NCBI GenBank assembly: GCA_003254925.1
Contig: QANZ01007536.1
Location: forward strand, 174,380-238,379
Origin: Chamaecrista fasciculata
Lineage: Eukaryota; Streptophyta; Magnoliopsida; Fabales; Fabaceae
DNA: 64,000 bases
Reading direction: 5' to 3'
Below the pieces are notes generated by a model that did no database searches, had not been told where the DNA came from, and saw nothing but the letters and a program-made list of their open reading frames with translations. The translations under genes were made by a program, and so were the position numbers. Positions within the stretch are counted from its first letter, which is position 1. Every line of letters begins with the position of its first letter. This document shows positions 22,320 to 36,219 of this stretch, piece after piece.

Positions 22320-25300
22320 CTATGACTTTTGAAGAACACATTTCTCGTAAAGGGCAAGGATGTCTTTCTTGTTGGGATTTTTCAAACGTAGTAACTGATC
22401 ACCATGGTTGTGTTTTGTCAGCTCTTGTTTAAGCTTTTGGATGGTAAACTTCTTGTAATCCTCCTCATTTGTTTGATGACTAAGATTGTCATCCTCTTCA
22501 CCCTCAAAGATTGAACCGCCATCTTCTGGATGTGTGTACCTGAGAGGACTGGACGTGCTCTTAGATCTCTTACTTCCCCTTAAGATTCTAGGGCTCATAT
22601 TCAATTCTTGCACGGATTCAACACCGACTTCACCATCTGCCCTTAAGCGCTTACCATGGGAAGCAGTTTTTAGCTTGCTGTCCAATGCTGTTTCGTTCAG
22701 TCGAAACTTAGTCAATTCTTGATGGAGAGAATCAATCTTCGCTTGTGCTGACTGTAGCTGGAGAGAGAGAGACTCGGCCCTGTTATTTGCTTCGGCATGT
22801 GCTGCTCGCTCAGATTCCAAAAGATTTTGAAGAATCTGAACGTTACTCTTCCTCTCAGCATCATTTGAATCCAAAAGTGTATCTATTTCCTTCTCTCTTT
22901 GTTCCACCCTTTCCTCTAGCTCTGCCACTCTGGAAAGTGCATCCTTCTCTGAATCCCTTGTTCTCTGCAGTTCAACTTCCAAATTATCTTTCTCTCTCCC
23001 CAAATTTTCGATTTTCCTTTCGGCTCTCTCAATTTGTGAAAGTCTCTCCATCGCCAGCCTCTGCATCTCGCTCTTCTCTTTTTGAGCCGATCCTGCTTCA
23101 GCCTGTGCTTTGTCAGCCACTTCAATAGCCCTTGTGGCTTCTTTTTCAGCATTTTTACACCTTTCCTGGACCTCTGCAAATCTTGCAAACTCAGATTGGT
23201 ACTTTTGTTCCAGATGGATCTTCTCCTGCTGAAATACCATTGCATCCTTCTCATATGTTTGGGCCTTGGCTTTTGCAGATTCCAACTTCTCAGTCAACTC
23301 TTTAATTTCAAACCTCAGTGATGATATTTCTCCATCATAACTCCTTATCTTTGACTCAGCAGCCTACATAAACAGACAGGGCCATATATGGTATTCAATC
23401 CCAAAAAGTGCAAGCATGGTCCTAATAAACAAATATGCAGGAAAAATCTTTTTTTTTCTTTTTACCAGAATATGCAGGAAAAACATCAACAGAAAAGCTT
23501 AAGGTATCAAAATGGACCTCAATTCTTTAATTTTTTTATTAAAAAAAGAGGAGAGTAAGCTTCTATAAGTTTTCCTGGCCCAAAAAAAAAATAGAGCTTC
23601 AATAAGTTTTATGTAATGTACAATTTTTATATCTTTAGTTCTTCACTATCAGGTTTTCCAAAAATATAACATATGGAGAAAAAAAAGACTAAGAGACCCA
23701 ATGATGGAATGCTAAGTTGTAACTTGTAAGTAATAATAATTGTTATTATTATTATTGTGATTCTTTTATTTGGCCAATATACAAAACCATTACGGAAGTG
23801 TTTTCCATTTACCCCCAAATAGTTGGATGAAGGTACAAGAAATAAATAATTCATTAGAGGGAACAAAATCACAAAGCTTGGAATGAAATATTGAATCACA
23901 ATTCTGGCCTCCTTCATTGTGCATGACCATAATACATAAAAGAGTAAAAAGAAAGGGAAAAAAACGAAGAAGAAGAAGAAGAAAGCTAAGGGTTGATGTG
24001 TAATATAAAACACAAACCACTAACAAAATGAATAACAGATTCAGGGAAACCTTATATGTTAAGAGGTTAAGAGGTATTAAGAATCGGAAAAGATCTGGTA
24101 GTTTTCAAAAAAATTACTAGTAAAAATTAAAGGGTAAGAGTGTTTGTGTAGTCGAAGGGCCAGCTTGGCTTGGCTCGGCAGTAAGTACGCTTGCCATGGA
24201 GTCTGAGGTCGTGGGTTCGAACCAGCCTCTCTACAAAAAAGTAGGGGTAAGGCTGCTAGTATATTCTCTTCCCCAACACCCCACCAAGTGGGACTTGAAC
24301 TGGGTTGGCCCTTAAGAGTGTTTGTGTAGTCGAAATATTACAATAAACAGATGCTGACAAGGCAATTTCAAGGACACACTATCGCGTCTTTCAGTAATAT
24401 ACATTTTTCAGTACCTTAATTTCCACCCAAATTTTGCTCTTCCCATTTCCTCACCAAGGTATTAGAGGACCAGTGTCATCTTTTGTTACTAAATCACAAT
24501 TGGGGAAAGGTAGAAGGATTACTCAAGGGAAGTAATTTGAAAGGAGTGGAGACCATAGTAGTTATGTATGTAAGACTTTGGCACTAGTAAGAGAATTGCT
24601 TATAAGAGCCTTGGTGTGAAACCCAAGAAGGGGAGAGAGAGAGAGAGAGATAAGGGTATTAATTTTATGCACACGAACGATGTCATTGAGTCTCTCAAAA
24701 ATATACTTTATTTTGTTCCATTTATCCCCATTATCCTCCATATTATCTCAACATAAAATATGCCTATTAATGTGTAAGTGGCATAAAGGTGGGAGGGATT
24801 TTGATTGGTTTCTTTTAATCATTTAAACAAGAATCTCACCTTCAATTCCAACTTCAAAGTTGTCAAACACTGCTCAGCATGGTCAATTTTGGCACTCTTC
24901 TCCTTGATTACATCTTCCTACATAATCAGCAAAGGAGGAACAAATCACAAGTTCAGAACTGCAATTTCATTTTGGTTGCAACATATGGAAAACTGATAAG
25001 CTGAAACAAGAGTTTCTAACTACGTCTAATTAATATCTTCATGTAGTAGCACGGTTATGTAAATATACATTTGCAAAAGAAATATGGAGTAAAAGAGAGA
25101 GCTCACTTTCTCAGCTAAAGTATTGGAGAATTCTTCTCTTAAAGCATCCTCTCTCAACTGTGTTTGCTTGTTTGTGCGTTCCTGAACAGTTGCTGCCTTC
25201 TCTAGAGCAGCTTTTGCCTCTCTAACAGCAATATCATACTTTCGTTTCCACTCCTCAGCCTCCTCTTCGGCAGACTGAGCCTGTTCCCTTGCTGCTGCCA

Positions 25301-28300
25301 ACCTTGCCTCTGCAATACTAGTCCGAGATTTGAGGGCTGCTATTTCAGAACTAGCCTGATCTTCCTCAGCTTTCTGTCTTGATAAGCCTTGCTCATATTT
25401 TCTTTTCCAATCTATGGTTTCTTGCTTGGCAGAGTCCACCGTTTTCAACAAGCTAGAATATCTCTCTTCTAGTGAGCGACGGTTTGCCTGCAGATCAGTT
25501 ATGCGATTCATGTATTCATCAGTAAGTTTCTTCTTATCATTTATGGCTTCCTCATAGCGCTTTATGTACTCAAACTTCTCCCTCTCACTGGCTTCCAGCC
25601 GCTTGTTGAGTAGGGCCATCTTATCTTCAATCAACCGGCATTTTAACTCAAGAGAACTCCTCTCTGATCCAACTTTATCTATTAGCCTCTTAGTAAGGTC
25701 TAGTATTGGACCTTCAAAACTGGGGTCAACAACAAACAAATCATTAAAAATCACAAGAAATAAAACTTAACAGAAAAATATCTACACAAACCTTTGTTGT
25801 AAGAAAACAGCTAGTTTTTGCCACTTCCCTGGACCTTGAATTGTTGTCTCGTATTCAGATAAAAGGGCATCAAGAACCTGCATTAAAGATATATTATCAA
25901 ATCCTGTTGCAATGTTGCCATTTTAATAAGGCCAGGATCTTTCTTGCAAAGGGAGGACGGTACAAAATGTACTAATAAGTTCTTCCTATTTTTCTTAACT
26001 ATGTCTGGAAAGCGCCAATAAGCATACTTTCAGTTTCAGGTGCCTCCTAATCATCACCGCTCTAATACAAAAAAAATGATAGGAACCTCTGCTGATTAGT
26101 ATTATTAACAATATAAACCAGATAATGCCCTCCTAGCCCTCCTAAGGAAACAAGAAAGAATTGTCACAGAGGAATACTCAAGAGTTATGACACACAGACA
26201 TAGAAACTTAGTATTGAGAGGCCAATAATCTCCCTACCACAATTCTGATATTTTTCTCCTTAACATCCTTGCAAAAAGACCCACTAAAATACTTACACAC
26301 GGCCCATACAACACACAAACCCACAAAAGGTCGTAAACTGTTATGTCTTGCCAACCTCTTTATCCTACCCTGTCTAGTTCATCACTCTCTTTCAGCCTAA
26401 TGGTCTCCAGTCCACTAACCCCAGGTCGTGAATCAACAGAGGCATAAGAAAGCTGAGGTTTGAGGGAGAAAAAATTTTTATTTTTAATATTTTGTAGAAT
26501 TAGGAACGGGAGCTGGGGAAGGAACTGAGTGGATGAACCCATGTTAGAGAGTTACTATCTCACCCTCCCCTACACAGCCTAGAATTTCACCAACATTCTT
26601 CCAACCAGATTTGCCATTCAGTCAGAGAAGAAAAAATAAATAAAACATTGGTGGGCACTGCAACTACATTATTCCATATTTGCAGTGAGGCACACAACAA
26701 TTACCTTCACAACATTATCTGTGCTTGCATCCAAAGTATGACAAGCAGCCCTGAGCCTCTTTTCCATACTCTGTATAGCATTTGAGCATTGTAGATCTGC
26801 CTCCATAAATGCATTTCTCTTATAATCCTGGTGAAATGGCAATTTCACTGTTTAGTGGCACAGCGTTCACACAATGTAGAGTCTTCTTTTTCAATTAAAA
26901 AGAGTACACTCTAATAATTAATGAATTTTTTTACTACAACGCTTTGCAAACAATACCAAGTTAAAATTAAAAAAAAAAAGTGAATCTAAACATCATCTGA
27001 AAGATATTGAACAGGTAGCTACAAGTTAAAAATCTAGCCAAAGTAACCAGCAAAACAGCCAGAATAAGAAAGACTAAAAATTAACACTGCATATAACCAA
27101 AGACAAGTCCACCTTATAATTAGAAAATACCATTGGGAACATAAAACCAAACTAGCCAGATAGAATTTTTTTTTAATAATAATACCAAGCATATCAATTT
27201 TAATATTCAAAACAAGGAACCTCTCCTGCACACATGTTTGAATCTTAGCCACACTAGTAGTTAAGGATTCTGCTGGTTTCGGCTATGTTCATAAGTTATT
27301 TACTTTAATTATTTGTTTGTTATAAATGGTTCCTAGATTCTAGGGAGATTATCCATTCTGTTGCTTATGCTCCAACTTTTGGTTACATGTTATAAGGATA
27401 TTAATCTAAGTTCAGTCCCTATTTATATTTGCAGGTTTGGAGGAACAGGGCATCATTATCAAATCAGTCTTGTATGTAAACCTAGTCCCCTCTAAGGACC
27501 TTTTGAATCTATATAAGTATTTTCTAAATCCCGGCCATTACTTCTCAATTCTGTTTTGTCTCTCTCTACCTTCTCTTAACTCCCTAACTACGTGGCTGCT
27601 ATCATTCTTTCATCACTGTGCTTTGAAATAAACCACAATAAAATGAGACAAGAATTTTAGTTTTGACTTATGACACAATGCCCACATGTAGCTTAAATTT
27701 TAACAGAAATTAGAACTCCTCTAGAACAGAGAAAATAGTTCTCCCAACAGGATTAAAAATCAAACTTATATACGTGAGAGAAGAAAATAACAGTAAATCA
27801 TTTTAGAGAACGACAGATATCCCTCTCATATTTGATCTGCTGCCTATTGAGAAGAAACGACTTCCAACCCTTCAGTAACTGAACAATTTGCTCACCCTGA
27901 CCAGATAAGTACTAGGATGGTTCACCAGTTTTCTGACTGAAACAGCTATTTATCCGGTTCTTTGAAGTTTGAAATATGCTTAGACCAACAACTCCAAGAA
28001 CATGGAGTTTTGTAGTGAAAAGTTAATCAAGGTAACCAAACAGGTACAGCTAATTTCAGATATTCAATATCAATACCTCAAACGCCTTTTTTAAGAATTT
28101 CTGCAGGAGGCTCTCATATTTCTTCCTTGCTGAACCAATTCCTACAGCACTAGCATTAAAGGCAGCCATTGATTTCTGAACTGCTTCTTCATGTGCTTCT
28201 CTCAAAGCAACCTAACAGAGTGTAATTAGGAAAAGGAAAGAATACACACACAAAACACTTACTTAATCCAAACTACTTACTTCCTCAGGTGGCTTTGAAC

Positions 28301-31300
28301 GGTCAAAAGAAGACATATAAACCTCAGTAGCAGAATCATAAGCTCTATGACACTCAGCTTCTTCAACACTCTGCAAACAAACGGTAATTAAATGATTAAT
28401 GGGCAAACAAAGTCAAAGTGAAAATTCTTATAAATGCTCACTGACATCATCAATAAAAAATTCGAGAAAGGTATTTTTTGTGGAACTTAAGCTCTAGATA
28501 TCACTGTGTTTCTTGTTCCATTAACAGATTTATTGTACTTCGTAAGAAACCCATCAAAATTATTGTAGACATAGCCAACGAGCAAGGAAAGAAGAAATCA
28601 TTCACATAAAAATTGATTGATGGTTGCAAAGGAATATCCTCAGGTTAATTATCGACTGCAATTAAGCATCCACTCTCAGGTAAAATTTTAGCAGTTTCTC
28701 AACGAGTGGATATTATGTCATGCAGCTGGCCTAATCACCACATGACTGCAGTACCAAAAATTTGTCATGCACAAGCTTCGCCAATAATCAGAACTTTATC
28801 AATTATACTAAGTCTATAGAAGACCAGTTCTTGTGAAAGCTTCATAAAAATCTACAGCACATACAAGTGGGCACATAAATGAAAAGCATGTCAGTGTCTA
28901 AAATTTTAATGCACCAGGGTTAACGACTATTTCTTTTTTAAGCCAATAAATCAACATTAATTCATGACTCCTTGTGTATCGATTCCCTCTGCATAATTAC
29001 TAATTTAAACTGAGTGTGCAGTGCTCTCAATAATCACTTCCTTAGTTTTATATCATTACAAAGAAGTTATAGAAAAACACTTAGAGGCACTAAGAAGCAA
29101 AATCTTAACTGAAATAAAAGGACATTACATGAGCAACTAACACCCCTGGAATATTATATTCACTATACATTTACACTAAGACAAGTATTGATTATATCAA
29201 AGAACTTCTATATGATGTATTAGACATTTCTTTCTCAAGAGTAAAAAGTTATTTTAAGATTTAACTCTAACCTGCCAAGAGGAGGAAATTGTAGGCACCG
29301 CACCATGATTTAGAGCTTCCAGGTAAGATTGGGTAATACCAACCAACACAGGGCCAGTCATCATAGTTGCCCCAACTTGCTTTGGCCTTGTTCTCTCAAA
29401 AACAAATTTCATTAATGCATCAAGACCAGATCGAAATTCAGGCCTTAATCTGTTCAACTGCATATTAAAAATGAAATTGCAGGACATAATCATACACTAG
29501 ATTAAACAAATAAAGATAACAAAATAACTACAAAACATGTACATTGTAGCTGGTAAAGTTACTAACCGATATTTGATCAAGTCGCTGCAAATCACTTTCA
29601 TTATTCAAAGGTCGCACCAGAGTGAAGCATTCCCTATCTGGGAATAAAGCTCGAATGGAATCTCGAATCTAAATATTGAAATTGAAATATTCATTAAATT
29701 AGTACCTTAGGAGAGGAAAGAGAACAAATGTCCTGGTGTACTATTATAAAAGCTTTAGAAAGAAAACACTATAAACAAGCTGAAAAATGCAACTACAGCT
29801 CATAATTGTTGAAACAAGACAAATAAAAGAGCGACTGTTTTTGTAAATCATTGGTTTAAAGAAACATATAATAATATCCATATACACTTTCTGTGAGAAA
29901 TAATATCACTGTCAGATTTAACCTAGTGATTGTATTAGGTTCCTGTTTCCCTTGAAGGTCTCAGTTCTTTAGTTTAGTGATTACATACATTTAATATTGG
30001 GAAGACCTAAAACCAGTACTAAAAGGATGGTTAATAACCTAGTCATAGTTAAGAAAAAGGAACAAGACAACTGCACGTAAAATGCACCTTTATACTACAA
30101 AAGATTGAAAAAAACAAAAGAGGATGCCAGATGCCAAGAAAATGACAATGGCCCATCAAACATTTGACTCTAAACATGTTTGATCTGTGTGTTTTAGTGT
30201 GAGCACACAAGCGCATGGCCAATTTTAAACCAATACCCTTTACTCAACGGTTATCACTTCACCAATGCTTCTTCTGTTTTCAAGCCCCAATAAAACCCTT
30301 GAAAAAAATTACCCAAAGCCAACAAGGTTTATTTTACCAGCAACAAGTCATATCAACCATTTACCTATAAATTTACTGTTGTGGGAAACTCTCTCAACTA
30401 ATTCATCATTTCATCTGACTTCAGCCACAATAATGTCAATAGGTATAAACCATTTAAACTCAAAATTAATCTACAAATCTCCACACAACAATATTATATT
30501 CAAAAGACTGCAATACTTAAGCAGCCAGCAATAAGGATTTCATACATATTCTATGTCAGATAAAAAGAGAAATCAAGAGAAACGCGCAGTAACAAAAATG
30601 CTTTAGTTGAAATACAAATTGAGGCATACTCCATACACCTAGTGGGTTCCTACTAACTGCTAAAGAAGATATATCCTAAGACACAAAACAGCTAAAGTAA
30701 AATCCTAATAACAATAAATCATTGATTCCCTATTATAATTCACAATTACCTAAGAAACATGCCGTCAATATTAAAAACAAGTTATATACTGTGTCAAACA
30801 TGTACCACACTATTGGATTAGAAATGACACAGAAGTTCAAATTTTATTTAAACATTCACAAATCTTGTGTAGCAGTGCTTCTTAGCTTGGTAAGCAGACA
30901 AAAGAGTTCCAACAATATACCAAGCCTCTTGCACAATTAATTATAATAAAAAAATTATTAGTCAGAAATAATTATGTTATAGTCTCCAACAACCTCAAAG
31001 AACTAGGACAGAATAGAAACCTAAAAAATACCTCGTTTTTAGAAGCTATATCTCTTCCACTGCCTTCGACGGGCCTCAAAGCAAGCTCTAGATAGTCACG
31101 AGGAGTGATCTTTCTGTTATCTTCAGCTAAGTCCAAATAGAAGTCCTGCCAGCAAGAGGATTAACAAATACAGCAAAGGGACAGAATTGTTGAAGTGTGA
31201 TACAAATGTAAAACCATCAGAGATCAAACTACAAGACTACGAATCTAATGATCAAAATTTCATGTTCCCAACATGTGAGACAGCCAAATTGACAAAAAGT

Positions 31301-34300
31301 TTCAAAGAATTTACCCTTAATAGCCAAACAAAAATCGGGGAAAACTGCGATAGTTCTGATGCAGAACTCCTTCCTCCAGATGCTTTGACACGAATGTGCT
31401 TTGTCATTTGAGTGACAAGGGAGAGACGATCAAGAGCAGCCTCATCTATGCCACCCATCTGCGCAAGAAATATTTGAGAAAGAAATCCAGAGAAGAGAAC
31501 CAAAAAAGGAGTAAAATCTTATGCTAAGCACTGAACCAACACAAACCTGGTTATAAATGAACATACTAGACAATAGGACAGCCAAAGAGAATATCTGGGT
31601 GCTGTATGTTCCCTGTGCGGTGGCAAAGAAAAAACAAGATAGTATGCATCAGAAGATACATAAAAATAATCAGAACTAGGAACCTATATGGAAACAACAA
31701 ACCAAATCAACCAGTAATTTCACCAAGTCTCCAACAATAAGCATCAAGTCCAGAGTCCAACATTGTTAGAACACCAAAAAGATATACAATAAAAGGAGGC
31801 ACATATTTATCACTTGGAAAAGTAAGAAGCTGACCGTTTGATCATAGGCATCTATTCCTTCACTATCTAAAAGAAGCAAACTGTACTCCGTTCCATCAAG
31901 GGCCGTTCTCTTCAAAGGTGCACTCCATAACCAAAGCCCTTTAGTACATGGCCGATGTGTTGATGCTACTTGGAATCCACTACTCTTCCCTAAAAGCTAC
32001 AACATTGAAATGTAGGGCTTGAGGTTAGAATCATAAGAATGAAGTCTCATTTTCATATTTCAACATTTCAAGACGTAGAAATAATAAAGTATGAGCAACA
32101 AACCAATAACAGCTTCATATAAATTAAAGAGCATTACCAGTTTAAAAACTACAGCAGATTTATATAAAAACAAGATTTAGCGCTCAAATATTTTCTTGAA
32201 AGGCAGTAAATAAAATTCTATATCAAGAAGTAGAGTTAGAGAGAGAAATAGAAATGTGGTTACTACATATTCATTATTTTATGGGACCCACATTTTCTCT
32301 CTCTTCCTTTCTCTCTCTAACTTTACAAGAAGTAGCATGGGGAAGGAAATGCAGAGGATCCAATCCCCTATACCACCCTATTTAGAGTTGAGATCAAACA
32401 AAGTCACAGATAAGAATACTCTTGCCCCTTGAAATAACATGGTGAAAAGTGAAAACTATAAGATGTATCTGTCCTTGCCCACCCACATATTGAAAAGATT
32501 AATGCATATAAAACTATGCTATACAGATTCATAAGATAAGCAGATGCATCTAATTTAATAATATGGGGAACAATCTATAGAGTAAAGATAAAATAAAATC
32601 CAATATTAATTAGGGTGGAAACGAGGAAGATACCCGGTCATTTTATCACTATCAATATCTATATTTGTTTATCTTATCCAATACCAATACCCTATCCGTG
32701 TCCGAAAAACTAGTATTTGTAACCGTATCCTATCTGATATCCGGTATTCGACAGGTACCTGAAATATCATAAATAATCGAAAAATCATGGATATAGGATA
32801 GGGTATCCTACTTCAATAATCAAATATATTCGATATCCGATACCCAACATCCATTAACTAAAATAAATTAATTAAAATATAATAAAATATTTATATTATA
32901 AGATATAGTCATATCAGATATCAGGTGCCCTAACTATCCATTCATTTAGGACAAATATCAGATAGTTGAGACTTGAGACAATCCCAATATTCGATAATTT
33001 TTTTTATTTTTTAATATCCGTACCCTATCCGACATCTGTATCCGTCAGATACTGGATATTTTTTACGAGTAGATTCGGACGGGTCCCTAGGTACCCACCC
33101 AAGTTGCCACTGATTACATATCAAACATGAAATTACAAAAGTCGCTTTACAAGCTACCAAGTTAAGCATTAATCAGATTCTTCAGAGAGAAAGACAATTC
33201 ACTGCTATTTATATTTGTTCCAATTACTTTGCTAACGAAAATTCCAAGAGAAAGAAGCATAAATTGATATAAGAGTACTCTTAATCATGGAGTAGTCATA
33301 TTTTCTTCCAGATACTCAAATTAAACTATAGGGAAATTTAAATTAGATGCAATAAAAACTCAAGATAAGCCCCTGTAATCGGTTAGACATAGGGTAACCT
33401 AGTATTGTACTCTTCCAGAATCTGTATATAGCAAATTACTTGGCTAAGAAATAAGTTTCTGCAGTGATTATTAAAGTTGGAGTCTCATTAGACATCTTTA
33501 AAGGGCACTAAATTTCATAAAGGTTTTACATAGAATGTTAGCATAATTCTTTTCATTAACATCTTCACTAAAATAGGAATTTCACAGGAGAAAACTCCAA
33601 AGATGGCATATATTCCAATATACGAACGAAGGAGATTTATTGTTTTGTTTAAGGCTTCCTTCCCAATCAATCTTACTCCTATCATTCTCTATTAGAACAC
33701 TGTTCTCTACATAAAAAAGCACTCAGGTCTGACTACCATCTTTCATCTTCATACTCACATGCACACTTTTAATCTCTTGCTACAAAAACCAAAGACCTGT
33801 AAAATTAAAGTCCCTCACCCCTCCACGCTGAAAATAGTAAACCATTCTCCTGAAGTAACTTCTTCATCAGGTCCCTCAGTATCTTAAGTTTAAGCTACTT
33901 ACAAAGCTTTAAATATATATATATATATATATATTATCCCTATCAACGTATATAAAAATGTCTTCAATTAAGCAATGCACAAAATTTTATATGCAAAGGA
34001 AAATTCCTAAAGACCTAGATCAAACCAAATATCACTAACCAATTTACCTGCACTCTAAAGATGTGACCTACCTATCTCCATACTAGCTTCAGCTAACGCT
34101 CTAAATCTACCACTATCCATTCCTCTCTGTTCAAATTTTAAGTAGTGACCTTTGAAAACATATTCAGTCAATTAGAGAGGTGAAAAGTACACAAAAAGGC
34201 CCCAAGAGTTTCTCTCCATACTCAACATGAACAGCACAATAATCTCCGGTTATCGAATTAACAGAATAAAAAACCCTAGCAAAACCCTAATTAAACCATG

Positions 34301-34633
34301 TCCTGCATATAAAAACCCTAAACTTCAAAATGGTGGGTGAAAGTTTGTGTGGGGTACCTGATTTAAGATAAAGCTCTTGCCTTGGCGAGCCCGTCCGCAA
34401 ACAGAGACGACGCCTACGGGTTCCTTAACAAGCTGGAGTGTTGCGACGGCTTCTGGATCCATCCGAAACTTTCCCTTCTCGTCGCAATACACCAATCGTA
34501 TTGGCCTCGCCGGGCCACTCATAAGAGGCGATGATGGCAGCGACGCCGCCGCCGACGGCGACGGAGCCGCCGGGAGTGGCGGAGAGGCATCGGAGGAGTT
34601 GTTGTCTCTCCCTCGGTTGAAGAATCCCAGCAT
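22320..34633 (-). CDS. GBPL3: Guanylate-binding protein-like GTPase with long coiled coil (14 exons)
   Basis: Large dynamin-related GTPase. In Arabidopsis, GBPL3 acts in the nucleus, in immune condensates and at the nuclear periphery. Exons (plus-strand coordinates, first to last): 34358-34633, 31835-31996, 31547-31612, 31315-31458, 31032-31145, 29567-29668, 29272-29457, 28281-28370, 28077-28211, 26705-26827, 25792-25877, 25107-25719, 24840-24917, 22320-23363. They join in phase to 3219 nt (1072 aa; Arabidopsis about 1082). G motifs: P-loop GRARQGKS at residues 80-87, Thr near 105, DSEG near 136-139, and the GBP-specific 'RD' (LLRD, about 214-217) formed across the exon 4/5 junction. The middle is the helical GBP_C domain; residues from about 495 to 1010 are heptad-rich coiled coil. 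A basic C-terminus (KFTIQKLKQELTKH, then NPNKKDILALYEK) resembles a SAP-like fold. The start follows the conserved MLGFFNRGRD. Confidence 0.94.
24157..24313 (+). mobile_element. tRNA-derived SINE (Au-like) with 21-bp target duplication
   Basis: A 157-bp unit starting GGGCCAGCTTGGC and ending GGGTTGGCCCTT. It contains a pol III B box (GGTTCGAACC, about 24214-24223) and an A-box-like segment (about 24175-24190). Perfect 21-bp direct repeats flank it (24136-24156 and 24314-24334), the hallmark of LINE-mediated retroposition. Intact duplications imply a fairly recent insertion. It lies in the last intron of GBPL3, antisense to the gene. The Au family name is my best guess from memory. Confidence 0.85.
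32611..33112. repeat. Foldback repeat rich in 'gatatccg/gggtatcc' words, GBPL3 intron 1
   Basis: Left end 'tagggtggaaacgaggaaga', right end 'tacccacccaagttgccactg', which are inverted relatives. The interior repeats 'ccgatacccaa', 'ctatccg' and their complements. It looks like a MITE of hAT type, but no clear 8-bp target duplication is seen. Confidence 0.55.
33912..33934. repeat. (AT)n microsatellite
   Basis: Uninterrupted AT dinucleotide run in GBPL3 intron 1. Similar runs occur at about 40326-40344, 43190-43206 and 60120-60147. Confidence 0.9.
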
Positions 34634-35005
34634 ATTATTTTGGTTTTAGCTTTTCCCTTGAGGTTGGTTGCAAGTTCATGTGCTTTCTCTGCTTTCTGAA
34701 GTTGTTTTTCTTTTTCTTTTTTTGGGTTTTTCTTTACTTTGTGATCGATGAGGGAGAAGCGAGTGAGGAAGAAACGAAAGTTGAGGGCTTTGGGGTGCCT
34801 TATTTAAGAGTGCACGATGAAAATGAAAGACTCAAATGGCGGCACTCTCATAAGTAAGTAGGTGAAGTTGCAATGCAATAGTCAAGTACGAGCTGCTCAC
34901 TAAAAAATTCAATCATGTCATAGTTTTCGGGAATGCCTCCTACTCATTTCTTTTCTTTTTTTTTTTTTTTCCAATTCATTGGTTCGTTGGAGGATACTAT
35001 TTAAT
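34634..35005. other. GBPL3 promoter and 5' leader region
   Basis: Upstream of the GBPL3 start (minus strand). Contains a T-rich leader and a possible TATA-like TTAAATAA on the minus strand near 34801-34808. No other gene is seen. Confidence 0.4.
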
Positions 35006-35009
35006 TTGG

Positions 35010-35475
35010 GGCAATAGCATATTTGATCTCCTAAATTATGAGATAAGTTTCAATTTTACTTTTAAATTTTTGTTTTATTGTGTTAATTGTACTTTTAAAG
35101 TTTTACATGTGACTTGATGGTATTTTAATGTTGTCTAAATTATTAATGAAAAATGTTAATATCATATTGATGTCAATATTTGTAGGATATATTTGATACA
35201 AAATGTGAATGTCTGAATGTACAATTGACACGTAAAAATTTTGAAGTATAATTAATAAAAAAAGTCACTTATCACATTTTTTTTCCGTTAACAATTTAAT
35301 CAATTTAATCAGCATTAGATTTTATGATACAATTAAGTCAAATCAGCATTAGATTTTATGATATAATTAAGTCAAATGTAAAAAAATTTAAAAATGTAAT
35401 TGATCACCTAAAAAGTTTGAGGTACAGCAGAAATTACCTCTATAATTTGGACATTGATAATGCTTTTGTCATTAT
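35010..35475. repeat. Decayed foldback element with a 34-bp tandem duplication
   Basis: Left arm 'ggggcaatagcatatttgat' and right arm 'ttggacattgataatgc' are inverted relatives. Inside, 'cagcattagattttatgata' followed by 'aattaagtcaaat' occurs twice in tandem (about 35310-35371). No target duplication is recognised. Confidence 0.5.
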
Positions 35476-35519
35476 ATTAAAAATTAAATTATGTATTTTA
35501 ATTTTTTTTAATAGAATTA

Positions 35520-36215
35520 ATTATTTCATCATCTTTTAGGGATTATATTTTTTTTTTGGTCAACAAGGACTATATTTTGAGGTTAGTTTTATTTTGGTCC
35601 TTAAAATTTTTTTTATTTTATTTTAACCTTCAAACTTTTACATTTGTTTTACAATAAATCTAAAATGTGATTTTGTTTTATTTTTGTCATTATAAAGAAA
35701 AAAAAATACAATAGAGGATAAAAACGTAATCATTCATTATATATCTTTTCTTTGTTGTAAACCAAATACAAATATACAAATATGTAGAGAAGGAAAGTAA
35801 AGAGAGAAACGAGATACAAAATCATAATATCTTCAACTATATTCTCATTGATAAAGAATTAAAAATAAATTATAAATTCGACAATATTGTATTTGCTTCT
35901 TGCAACTTATCAATCACAACTTTTTTTATAAACAAAATATCGATAAAGTTACCAATAATCATATATAATCAAATTGGTTTCAATTTCATACAATGATCAT
36001 TATTTAAATCCATTGATCAATATAAAATTATTGTAACCCATTGAGAAAATACATTCTTCAAAATTCTCAAAAATTAATATTATCAATTATTTCTCTCTTT
36101 TTTAAAAAAAAATTACCAATGAAAATACAAAAATAATTCATTACTCTTTTAAAATTTATTCAGTAATGCATATATTAAACATTTAATATCAAAATGTTAA
36201 TATTGAATATATAGA
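35520..36215. other. AT-rich gene-free interval
   Basis: No coding frame, RNA gene or defined element is seen. It leads directly into the hairpin array. Confidence 0.4.
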
Positions 36216-36219
36216 TTGT

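Noticed and set aside
22745-23128. 127-codon plus-strand ORF inside the last GBPL3 exon
   Set aside because: Antisense shadow of the coiled-coil coding sequence; the minus-strand frame is conserved and joins the other exons in phase.
23627-24026. Minus-strand ORFs of 128 and 78 codons
   Set aside because: They lie in the last GBPL3 intron on the transcribed strand, are hydrophobic low-complexity sequence, and have no family match.
27284-27650. Possible LTR in GBPL3 intron 9 ('ctatataagtatttt' TATA-like word, then a CT-rich leader)
   Set aside because: No convincing TG...CA borders or 5-bp target duplication could be found, so no element was called.
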